From NCBI RefSeq assembly GCF_003073045.1, contig NC_037590.1, positions 1,762,016-1,826,015 of the forward strand: a stretch of DNA of 64,000 bases, given 5' to 3'. This stretch comes from Pomacea canaliculata (taxonomy: Eukaryota; Mollusca; Gastropoda; Architaenioglossa; Ampullariidae). Under the pieces are notes generated by a model. It was not told the origin of the DNA. It saw nothing but the letters and a program-made list of their open reading frames with translations, and did no database searches. The position numbers and the translations under genes are program-made. Below are positions 22,261 to 33,366 of the stretch, one piece after another; within the stretch, counting starts at the first letter, position 1, and each line of letters starts with the position of its first letter.

Positions 22261-23514
22261 TATAAAAGAAATGTTGAGTTGAGATACAGGTGAAACAACC
22301 TGACGACGCGAGACGAGGGAGTGAGCTCGGCAGGTCTGCGACACACAAGAAGCTATTGCACTCGGACAATCTTCGGACTCTTGTTGCTAGGTAAGAACGA
22401 ATTTTTGATGACAAATAAGACAATTTTCTTTCCATTACAGGATATAAAGTACAAGATAATAAATAAGCTGCTGAATATGACAACTCTCTATCAAGAGGAA
22501 AATTATCATGAGGAAAGACTTTGTTGAGCCACTAATGGGGTAGAGCATGCAGAGCACTTAAGTGAATTTTATTTTTTACCATCAATCTGTGTGTGTGGGT
22601 TTTTTTTATCAGCTAGATTTTAAGAAAAGTTATAGGTTGTATATAATGAATGAAAGAAGGGGGAAACAACAAAAAATGGATATTAATGGATGATGCATTC
22701 CATTTAAGAAAAGAATTCATGAAACGAGAGATGATAATCGAGTTCAACAATTACCTGCACGCGCTACAAGAGTTTAGTGTGTGTGAGACTGGATGTGCGG
22801 TCAGGAGGGAGGAAGTGAAGCAGAAAGACGCCAATAAACAGCGGATGAGTTGAATTTTATTTTTGACATTTCAGTTTTGTTTCAGCGAAAACATTTCAAT
22901 GCGTACAGAAAAGACAAGACAAGCCGAGCTGAAACTAATGATCAGGAGGAAAGCTGTCCTGCGCGTGGGCTCTACTGATGACGTGGAGAGTCGATGAGCC
23001 GCGTACGAGAATGAAAATGCTTATGCATATCACAGCAACCGCTGCATGTTTTATGCTCCGACTACAAACAAACAGAGGGCTGAAAACAAGTTGTTGAACC
23101 TGTGCGTGAAAAAGAAGAACTGCAGTAGGAATGACCAAATGCAAAGCAACGCACAACCCACACCAGGGTGGGTCTACGCCATTGTGTGAGCAGATGACTG
23201 CCATTGCTACCAGTCTTCTTGTGGTTTCTGACACAAGTCCACCACAAACCCCTCGAATACCTTGTAATTCGTGTAGCCTTCCTTTCGTACGGTTTCAATA
23301 TAAAATGAAGTCATCATGAATGTATTTACTACCTTAACATTTATAAAAGCTTTAAATGCAAGAGATATGTTCACCATTAGTGTATGCTATATTCGTACAA
23401 ATTAAACAATCCCTAATACAATCGTTGAAAACAAATGATTGTTTGTTTAGTGAAAATGAAATGAGAAGTCAACAACAGAAAAATTGGTCGTCAATAACTT
23501 TTTGATAAAATAAA
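22261..23514 (+). CDS. Small permuted GIY-YIG-like protein C; coding 22899-23189 with in-frame TGA at codon 33
   Basis: TATA box TATAAAAG at 22261-22268, a non-coding exon ending at 22390 (donor GTAAGA), an acceptor at 22884-22885, and a frame 22899-23189 of 96 codons plus stop. A poly(A) signal AATAAA is at 23509-23514. The frame is open throughout except for TGA at codon 33 (22995-22997), the position of Cys33 in paralogue A. Flanking motifs are kept: LRVGSTDDVESR before it, then MFYAPTTN, AENKLLN and GWVYAIV at the end. Either this copy carries one nonsense change, or the TGA is read through or recoded. I see no clear SECIS element in the 3' flank. The rest of the frame shows no decay. Confidence 0.6.
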
Positions 23515-23694
23515 TCAATATTCGCTGATGCTTTTATGAAGCCATTTCTTTGTCTATGCGATGTTGTGTGTGTGTGATTGTGTGTGTGTACGCTGCACTA
23601 CAAAGACTCACGAAACCTTGCCGTAGATGTCTCAAGTGTAGACGAGTTCTCAGACAAGTCTAAACCCTAAAACTGTTCTGTTGTTTCCTATATA

Positions 23695-24526
23695 CAGTGG
23701 AACCTCGGTTAGCGAACGCCTCGGATAGCGAATATTTCGGTTAACGAACAAAAATTTCGTTAAAAATTTGTCTCGGATAGCGAACAAAATTTCGGATAAC
23801 AAACAGCCACATGAACCACACGTGACCGACCAGCATGTCATCATTCGCGCTCGAGACACAGTTATGATCGGTCGTTCCTTATCTATGCGCATCCTTCTTA
23901 TTTAGTGATTGTTGTGCTTTATTTTAATAAGATAATCCTCAATCGTGGCTCCAAAGAAGATTAAGAGCAATTAATAGTAGTGAGGTAATGACAAGGAAGC
24001 GGCCAACAAATGAATTGAAAAAGGAAATGATTTCAAAGTATGAAGGTGGCATGCGTCTGTCGGATCTGTGATGTCGTCTTACTGAAGAGTTTTACAAAAA
24101 GGCAGAAGGAACAGAAACTGGACAAGTTTTTTCTTTAACCTCAAAGCTACAGAAAAGGGAAGTCACCCCCGATTTTATAATGTCACGTGTGCTCATGGAG
24201 GGGGAATCAAAGCAGTACTTCCACCCCTTCCTCCCCACACCTCCATCCACTCACGTCGTCAAGACGACGAGTTTTCTGATGTTAAATGCTTTCGTTAATG
24301 TTTTTATGTTTATTTAACTCCATTTATATTGCATTATAACTGTTCTCATTAAAACAAATACCTTTATAGCCTGTAACTTTCAAATATTAGCGAGTCAACA
24401 GGGACTGGGAACCAATTAAATCTATTTCCTTTATTTCTTATGGAAAACATTGTTTCGGATAACGAACATTTCGGATAACGAACAGCTTTCCAGAACGGAT
24501 TCAGTTCGTTAACCGAGGTTCCACTG
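23695..24526 (+). mobile_element. pogo/Tigger-type Tc1-mariner element, 832 bp, internally deleted
   Basis: Inverted ends CAGTGGAACCTCGGTTA are flanked by TA duplications (23693-23694, 24527-24528). Subterminal repeats of TTCGGATAACGAAC occur at both ends. Inside, near 23945-24071, are remnants of a CENP-B-like N-terminal transposase domain (MTRKRPTNELKKEMISKYEG) with stops; the catalytic DDE part is missing. These ends and TA duplication identify the pogo/Tigger group. Confidence 0.9.
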
Positions 24527-24926
24527 TACCTGAGAAATTGTTTTGTTAATTACTGCACCGTCATCGTCTGATGTTTCCTCTCTCACGGGTTTCACGATTA
24601 CATTGTAGTTGTTATCGAGAAATAATTTGTCTACAACTAGAGGTCACGTGATAACAGCAGGGGTCATCCTTTGGAAAAATAAATAGCAGTTATATTCATC
24701 TCTTGGACACAAAGACTGTCGTCGCTGACGAGACATTTTGGAGAGAAGAAAATGATCACTGTCACGAATGCGAGTGTTGCCTGCTGCCTCAACACCTGTC
24801 TCTCAAATTACTTACCAAAAAAGTACGACAGATTGTAAAAATACCTGACAAAACTTGGTGGTTTAAGGGTAAAGCCTGATTCGTTGACGATCTCACTTCT
24901 TTGGACGACCGTGTAGTTGTGGAGAG

Positions 24927-25040
24927 CCAGTTTTGAGAAAACGAGTTATTCTAGAAGTATATAATAAACACAAACTGAAACTGTTCTACATCTATGGAGG
25001 GGCGTCATGAATACCTAGAAAACGAATTTCTGAGAAATGC
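24927..25040 (+). promoter_or_regulatory. Heat-shock-element-like and GAS-like sites
   Basis: TTCTAGAA at 24949-24956 fits the inverted GAA pair of a heat-shock element and is followed by TATATAATA. TTCTGAGAA at 25028-25036 lies in AAACGAATTTCTGAGAAATG, the same context as the upstream boxes of genes A and B. This may mark the promoter side of gene D, but a TATA box and first exon for D were not found with confidence. Confidence 0.3.
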
Positions 25041-26349
25041 TCAACACACAGCAAAACTGCTTTTCTTGACACAGTGTGTTTGATTGCTCTTTCTTTTCTC
25101 ATTCTCTCCCACTCTCTCCTACTTTCTTCCTCTCCCTCCCTCACTTGAACGAACTGGCTTTAATGCTGTCTGCAAGTCATAAATATTTTATTAGAATATA
25201 GATATAATAAGCGTGTGGAAACTATCCGCGAAAAACGTTATTTTCTAACATTCACCAATTTTCCTCCACCTTTCGTTACCCTGGAAACAAACATCTAGTG
25301 GAGACCTAGACACTGACGGCCTGTTGGGATTCACCTGCACAGAGCTGTAGTCGGCCTCCTGTAGCTTTCCGCGTCTGACAGCGGGAATACCCGCCGCTAT
25401 TTTTAGACGTGACGAAAACCCGATGGTCGTCTCCGAAGTGTCACCTACTTATTTAGCAACTCATTGCCTCAGTGTGAGGTATCTAATTCTGTTGTAGTCG
25501 AGGTGCAGGTGTGAGGCAGCGATCTCTCACCTTGCTGTGTTTGCGTGGATACCAGCGGAGACAAAGAATAAGGAAATAAACAAAGATCAATGATCTTATA
25601 CTTCACATAGGCAATAGTGTTCAAACTGTTCCTATCATGGACAGACATGCACAGCGTTTTGTATGTTTAACCAGTGCTTGTATTTGTGGGCATTTGATTT
25701 TATAACCTTTTATTAAAAAAATTCTGGAAGAAATATTTTGTGTAATGTAGCACTACTTGTTCATTCCTTACATCATCATCCATGCACTTAGTTCATGTTT
25801 TTCAGAGTGTCATCAGTTTGTGAAGCTTATGATTCAAGAAATTTTTTTTCACCCATTCAAAGGTATTGAGATATTCAAAATATACATATATTCACATGCA
25901 TTACTGTATATCTTCTATGCAATCTACGTCATTCACACACATTCACTACTCAGTTTGAAACACAATAGACAACAGTGGGGGACACTGTCAGCTGCCGCGT
26001 CTTTCCCTGTGATCCCCCCAACCACAGGTGGGGTCACGTGACTGACTGTTGATCTACTGCGCGGCGGACTTCAAGTGCTTGCTTCCCTCTTGTATCTGTG
26101 TTATGACCTTTCAGGAATTAGTGGATTTATTTTTTTCATCTATGACCACAGAAATGCTACGTTTGTCACATTCTAGTATGACATGATGGCTATTTGACTG
26201 GGTGCTGCAAAGTTAGAACATTTCATCAGAAGATGTTTTATTGAAAAATGCAGTTTTACCTTTGACAAAGCACAGCCACCTTTTACCTCTTTTACTTTAG
26301 TTTGATCGCTCTGTTCATTTTGTACGGTTAATTAAACGATAGAATCCTG

Positions 26350-29300
26350 CGAGCTGAAGGTAAAATTAGACAGTTTGTTTTATAATCTTCTCTTAGTTCC
26401 TCACTTCTCTACCTTTATGCCTCGCTGCCTACCCTTCTGTCTCTGTCTCTCTGTCTCTGTTTGTGTGTGTGTGTCTGAAGTAATTTAAACGATAATGAGA
26501 AACACCACTTAGAAAATCGTCACATTATCCTCTTTACCAAATTACTAAAATAGAATGCTTTGCGATATTAAAAGTTATTGTTTATCACACATATCGTATT
26601 GTTTATCACACATGTATCTCAATTGAGAATAATGTTTGTATGTGCTTCAAGCTGTGTATTGTGACTAGCACAAACGGAAAAGGTTGCAAAGCACAGAGTT
26701 ACATATGGACTGTACATATCAACATGTTGACTGTTCACACAAACAGCTTTATTACTAAAAATTATTTTCAAGGAAATGCTCACTGTTGGTACAAACACGA
26801 TTAATAAAAAATAAAGGAAATACGAAGGCGGCCTTTGTGTTGTTTTTAGCAGTATAGTAAAAACAAAATACTCTCCAGGCTTGAAATATTGTCTGAGAAA
26901 CTGGATACTGAGTGAGGCTTACACGATGGGAGAGAAAAAGACTACTGTTAATATATATTGCTGATTTGGTTAACTGTTTTACTTCACCACCACTCCTTCC
27001 GTTAATGAAGTTTGAGTTGGAATTCTTTGTCTTTCTCACTCACGCACGCATGAAGAACTAAAGACAGTGGAGACACAGAGGTAACGGAAACTAACGACGA
27101 CGATAGAAGTAAAATAATAATCACCAAAGGATATCAATCAACAGGACAGACTACAAGAGATGTAAAAGGCGGGAGGGGGACAGGTTAGTAGCGGACTTGT
27201 TGAGGAGCAGTGTTCACGGACAAGATGTGTTTTCAAGCTCGTTTAAAAGAGTCGATGGTGGGTACATGGGGGATACTACAGGGAGGAGAGCTTCACTGCT
27301 TTGTTGCATCATAGCTTTGAAAAACCCGATGATCTTGATGAACCTTGCCAGAAGGAAGACAAACGAGATGGCGGATGGCACTAATCTTACGGAGCTCGTA
27401 GTGAGCAGACTATCTGCAATCTCTTTGTCTGATGTCAGCAGTGACGATGAAGCCAAGATTCCTCACAGACGACAGGAAGATAACATCGGCCTCACCAGCA
27501 TTTAACGGTGTTGTGTGTTGTGCAGTGCCATAGACGAAAGTTACTTTTGTCGTTTCCTGACGAGAAGAGCTTGTGTTTTCTCCTAGGTGCGTTACATCAA
27601 CGATGTCGATAAGTTTCATACTTAAAGTAAAAATAATCGTTTACATCTTTCTACTCCCCTGTATGTAACCCTGTGTGCTTCTCTCCTGCAATTCTGTCAG
27701 ATTTTTCGTATGGGTCCAAAACATTGCTTTGTTATATTTGTTATACCGTCGGTATAGTCTGTTCTGCTTTGTTTTGTGCTTTCTTGGGTAAGTGTTTTGT
27801 GGACTTTGTTCTGCCAGCTGGACTTTTCTCAGAAATACTGCTTTGTTTTTTTGGGGGTGCTTGTTTGTTTGTTTGTTTGTTTGTTTGTTTGTTTGTTTGT
27901 TTGTTTGTTTCATTTGTGCATCGCTATGGGCTGATTTATAGACAAAGTACCTGTAAACTCCGAATCAAACTGATATAATGTGACAAAGATAGATATGTTA
28001 TAATGGAGACACATTAGTCCAGTCCAGCATGGCTTGTAAAGCTGGATACAGGTGGTAAAGTAAAGATATCATCGAAAGTAGTTGTTGCCATGCGATGCTT
28101 GCATAAATAAAGGGACTCGAGCCGTCCAGTCGACATGATATATTAGATATATTTGATATATTTGACGGTATATTTTTAAATGCCTGCCAATCTCTTGTAC
28201 AGGTGCCACCCGGATAGAGAAAGTGGCGCCACCCAGGGCCGCTAGACACCCGGCACCAACATGACCACCAGTGCCAAGACAAGCCACAAACACAGATGCG
28301 AGGTGCACGCAGATCATAATGTAAGCTTCTGATGCACGTGATATTATCATGTGGAGGATTCGTCAGATGATAATAATTCATGTCAGGTTATCATGGGATT
28401 TAGCGAACACATTTTACTGGTTAACAGGAAAAATAAGGAAATTTCTAATTTATGGCGGACTTCCCTTTATCTGCCCCCGGAATGTAATCTGTATGTTAAT
28501 TTATAGGGTTTGGGACAAAGCTGTTTAATAGCATTTGCATGCATATCACGATGTGCGCATCTTCTGCCTCATTATCGATGATCCACCCGTTGATTGTGGT
28601 GCCGGTTGACGACCACCTGTACTGTTCCGTCTGTACCCGTAATGGGAGATCAGGGGAGGGGATGATGGATGGATGCAGCGGCCTACAAGGCTAACCACTG
28701 TAGCAACTGTCACCTGTGGCCTTGTGTTCACTGGACCATTCAGTGACATTGTTAGAGTTCTTGTCACGTGCGCTCACAGCACCTGAACAGTTACGGATTC
28801 TCATTTTGTTAACCACAAAATCTGTTTTTGAACATCTGGTGGGATGTAGATGGGGCCACCTCTAAAACTAACTTCTGCACCAAATTTGATTTACTAAGCT
28901 TTATGCAATTACTGATGTTTTTAAGTTTTAAAAAAAGGTGAAATTTTGGTATAGCAATTTATGTGTATGTGCCACCACATCTATTATTTATCTTTCCATT
29001 CATGGAACGAAAACGATCCTGTACTTGAAGTCGATGCAACCAATCTCTTGTGGTCATCTTAAGGTGTGTGTAACTTGATGAACTGGTGGGTTTGGGGAAA
29101 ATACAATTATGTGTCTATAAAATAAATGAATTCTATCATCGAATTTTTCTTTGAACATTATAATACTTTATTCCAGAAAAGGAATATCCAGAAAGTGTGT
29201 CTTGGTTTTCTGGAATACCTGATCGAGAAGCAGCATGTGTTACGGGTGGGCTCTACCCACGACCCCGAGCGGCGACACGCCGACTACTGCCACAAGGAAC

Positions 29301-29797
29301 CTGAAAAATACAATCAACACTGGATGCTGTATGCTGACACCCAGAACATGAAGAGGCAAGAAACCAGGCTGCTTCAGAAATGCCAAGAATGTGGGACATG
29401 CCCTCTAAATTATCAACATGTCAGCAATCAAAGTGAAGATAAAGGATATGTTTATGTCTTCATGTAAACTCCGTGTCTTACGAGTGCCACTAGCCTGATA
29501 AACGATCTTAGCTTTGCTTCATTCACTGTAACACTGAATCCGACACGATTAAACCTTGAAAAGAATATTTTGGACATTTATAAATATTTTTAGTAGATTC
29601 CTACTTAAGGTGTAAGTTTTGTGCACACACACACACAAAAACCGCTCAGAATAAGAAAGTAAAAAAATTAACCTTTAACTCCTATCGGGACTTCATCTCT
29701 ATCACTTGTCCCTCTTTGTGCTCAGTGTAATCCATAGAAAACAAGTCTGAGGTATGATGAAGTTAGCATTAAGGTTGTATCAAGTCACGGAAATAAA
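26350..29797 (+). pseudogene. Small permuted GIY-YIG-like protein D; coding exon 29177-29467, ATG replaced by AGG
   Basis: The coding exon after the acceptor at 29175-29176 aligns codon for codon with gene B: 95 codons plus stop at 29465-29467, no stop or frame change. The initiator is AGG (29180-29182). Motifs LRVGSTHDPERRHADY, WMLYADTQNMK, QETRLLQKC and GYVYVFM are all intact. Upstream, 26630-26700 and 27690-27830 match the intron of gene B, and a donor-like AAG/GTAAAA lies near 26357. Downstream, the 3' flank to AATAAA (29792-29797) also matches gene B. So this is an inverted segmental duplicate. Loss of the start codon argues for a pseudogene, but the undamaged frame leaves room for an upstream or non-AUG start. 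Confidence 0.55.
27860..27912 (+). repeat. (GTTT)n microsatellite
   Basis: About twelve perfect GTTT units inside the intron of gene D. Confidence 0.95.
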
Positions 29798-30237
29798 ACT
29801 CATGAAGCTGTCATTTCCTTTTTTGTCTGTCAAAGTGAGAGTGAGTGAGTGAGTGAATGAATGAATAAGACATGGTGGGAGAAAAGAAAAGGGAGGAAGA
29901 TGAAAGAGTGCAGAGGAGAGAGTAAATTAGAACTCCGATGCACCCAAGTGTGAGTGGAAGTGATGGGCTCAATGACACTGTCAAGAAAATGACATTTCAC
30001 TGATGACTGTCACCCTTTCACATTTGTCCGTCGTTATACTACGACCTCAAAAAGTATGGGTGAGTGCCAGCATATGGCATCACACACACAGTCTGCTACA
30101 CATCAAACTGGGTATGTGCGCACTGAGAGGGTGGATTTGATATTTGATGGTGTTTGATTCCATCTTCATAAAGAGAAGCAACTCCTGCCCACTTTAACAA
30201 CCAGGCAATCGCTACAATGTAATTGCTTCCCTTGTTT

Positions 30238-31178
30238 TGTCTCGCATTGTCAGTAGTCTACACTGTCAGTAGCCCTCACTGTCAGTAGTCTTCACTGTCA
30301 GTAGTCTACACTGTCAGTAGTCTACACTGTCAGTAGTCCTCACTGTCAGTAGTCTACACTGTCAGTAGTCCTACACTGTCAGTAGTCCTACACTCTCACT
30401 GTCAGTAGTCTACACTGTCAGTAGCCCTCACTGTCAGTAGTCCACACTGTCAGTAGTCCACACTGTCAGTAGCCCTCACTGTCAGTAGTCCACACTGTCA
30501 GTAGTTCCACACTGTCAGTAGTCCTACACTGTCAGTAGCCCTCACTGTCAGTACCCTACACTGTCAGTAGTCTACACTGTCAGAAGCCCTCACTGTCAGT
30601 AGCCTACACTGTCAGTAGCCTACACTCACTGTCACTGTCAGTAGGTCAGTAGCCCTCACCTGTCAGTAGCCTACACTGTCAGTAGTCCCTCACTGTCAGT
30701 CAGTCAGTTGTCAGTAGTCTACACTGTCAGTAGCCCTCACTGTCAGTAGTCACTAGTCAGTAGTCAGTACACTGTCAGTAGCCTATACTGTCAGTAGCCT
30801 CACTGTCAGTAGTCACACTGTCAGTAGCTGTCACACTGTCAGTAGTCCCTGTCACTGTCAGTAGTCTACACTGTCAGTAACACTGTCATGTCACTGTCAG
30901 TAGTCACACTGTCAGTCAGTAGCCCTACTGTCAGTAGCCCTCACTGTCAGTAGCCCTGTCAGTAGCCCTCACTGTCAGTAGCCTCACTGTCAGTAGCCTA
31001 CACTGTCAGTAGCCTACACTGTCAGTAGCCCTCACTGTCAGTAGCCTACTGTCAGTAGCCCTCACTGTCAGTAGTCCCTCACTGTCAGTAGCCATCAGTC
31101 ACTGTAGAAGCCTCAGTGTCAGTAGTCTAAGTCAGTCAGTACTGTCACTGTCAGTTACAGTTCAGGATTCACTGTCAG
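30238..31178 (+). repeat. Minisatellite, 14-16 bp unit CACTGTCAGTAG(T/C)C
   Basis: About 60 imperfect copies over 0.94 kb. The core CACTGTCAGTAG is nearly constant, followed by TCTA, CCCT or CCTA. Short deletions at the right end give truncated copies such as TGTCAGTCAGT. No coding frame runs through it. Confidence 0.95.
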
Positions 31179-33366
31179 TGGTCAGTTTGATTGATGGATT
31201 GACGGAAACAAGTGCACTGAAGGAATTAGAGAATCTTCGTCAAATTATTATCTTATGTTTACTAATAAGATGCATGTGTATGTTTGTATATTTCAGCAAG
31301 GCAAAAAAAAATCAGCTGTTCGAAAAGATAAACAAATATTATTTAATGCTATTACTATGTTAATTAATAATTTTAATTTATTCGATTTACCTTGAAGCCA
31401 TACACTAAACCTTTGCTATGAACACAAACGCGGTGAGTCTTCTGTCTCTCCACCCTCCTCTTGTTCTCTCTTCTTTCTGACATCCAGGTAAGCAGCACCG
31501 CGCCAGGTACTTTCTCCGCCAACCTTACCATGCCGGTGATGGCTTCATTAAAGTTTTGCATTTGTATTTTCCTTCTGTGAGCCTGTGAAACATCATGTTT
31601 AAACGGTTAAACAGCATAATGTGTGTGCTGGTCATCAGCATGCATGAGATGATGTAGTTAATGGATGTCAGCTGATTGATTCGCGTGTGGAAGTGAATAA
31701 TTATGCAGAAAACGACTGACAGAGGGCAGTAATCATCATGAAACATTTTTTTTTTTTGTTTGTTCATTTAGCTCCTCAAATGAAATGCGAAGACAATAAT
31801 TATAACCAGTACATCACAGTAAAATTACTTGTCTAATCACCAATTCGTGGTCTGTGGCCTTCTATTACTCCTCTGACTACAGTAATGACAACAATGCCAC
31901 ATCTTGTTCATTCAATGGAAATCTAGGGAGTAAGCACCTCTAGTGAACACTTGTCTCGCACACACTCCACGCTCTCCTTTACTTGTACACACAGGTACAC
32001 ACTCACAGACAAGCAAATGAACTGTATTCCTGAGAATAATTGAAGCATTGAGATTGTCATCTTCAATGTTTTAACCGTTTAGAACCACTCGGCGCTCACC
32101 TGCAGGTCCACCGTCAGTCGTACCTGACAACCTCATCATCACTACAGTCACCGGGGCTATCTTCTCACTTTATCTCAACATGCTCATCTTCTGTTTCAAT
32201 TCATCATCGTCCATCTGTTAGTTGATTTGACGGTAAATGTTTTAAATGGTCCATTTTGTTTAAGAGGGAGGGATTTTTCAACGCCTTGTCGCACATTCAC
32301 ATCCACACACGGTCTGCATGCAACCATCGAATTTAGAATCGCTTTCAAACACTACAAAGACAGTTAAAAATGTGTTTGTAGGGTGTGGACGTGTGCCTTA
32401 ATCAAAGTAAGGAAACCACAAGGCCTCATTATGCTATGACAGTAGATTGAACTTTGTTTCCCGTGTAATCATACGCGCGCGCACGTGTACACACAGTAAT
32501 GGCGCCATTGAAATCACACGTGAAACCAAAAGCAAAGTACACACACGCGGATGATTACTTTTTAGCAGAACAATAAAACCAGGGTTAAAATGCAGGCTTA
32601 TTCAACACACAGCTAACTGAATGTTTGCTGCTAATATACAATTTCATGTTTGTGATGAGCTTAAAGCAACAGGAAATTAGTTGTTTGCGGTCGATCTAGC
32701 ATGAATTATTATTCTCTCTCTCTCACACACACACATACACAAAACAAACACACACAATTTTGTTAAATTTACAAAACACTTTGCTTTAATGAAAATATCA
32801 GTTACCCAGACACTCGCTCAGGCTGTTAGAGAATTTTCTACTGAAAGTGGATATTGGTGGTCTGTTCTAGAGAAAAGGGTGGACGTGGGGGTAGCCCACC
32901 CCCTTACCTCCTACATTTCAACATCTATAAATTTAAAAGATTGGTTTGCTTTAGTAATTCCAGGACACACACTGGTTTGGACATGGTGATCTGTGGAATT
33001 CTCACTCGCACGGCTGACAGGCAGGACAGCCTCGAAAGCTCGCACTGATGACTAGTTCTTCGCAGCCAGGACATCTCGGGAGTCAGGCACCCACACCTGC
33101 CTCAGCTGGGAGAGGTGACCTGTGGCACCCGGGTATCGAAACAACTGTCACACACATTCAGGTTCGGCTGCGTTTCTCTAACCACTAGGTGTGTATAGTA
33201 GTCAGGATTCAGGCAGAAAAACGGACATAGATGTTGCTGTAGAAGGACCGGAATGTTGCAACTCCAGCTCAGCATGCACATGATGAACAAAATCTTGTAA
33301 ATGAAGTTCATGTCTTTCAGGTCTGCGTTTGCTCTTCAAACATAGATAGGTAATACCATTTGAAAA
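31179..33366. other. Intergenic stretch before the receptor array
   Basis: No gene recognised. A minus-strand frame at 31561-31373 has a donor-like ATG/GTAAGG near 31529 but no recognisable domain. Short CA-rich runs occur near 32480 and 32720. Confidence 0.3.

Noticed and set aside
23190-23400. SECIS element for the TGA in gene C
   Set aside because: ATGA and GA words exist but I could not pair a stem with the required AA loop spacing by eye; left as a check, not a feature.
27197-27505. 102-codon frame inside the intron of gene D
   Set aside because: No recognisable domain and no clear promoter or splice context; the antisense frame is equally open.
30238-31178. CRISPR-like regular repeat
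   Set aside because: The repeats are directly abutting, variable in length and without unique spacers; this is a minisatellite in a eukaryotic genome.
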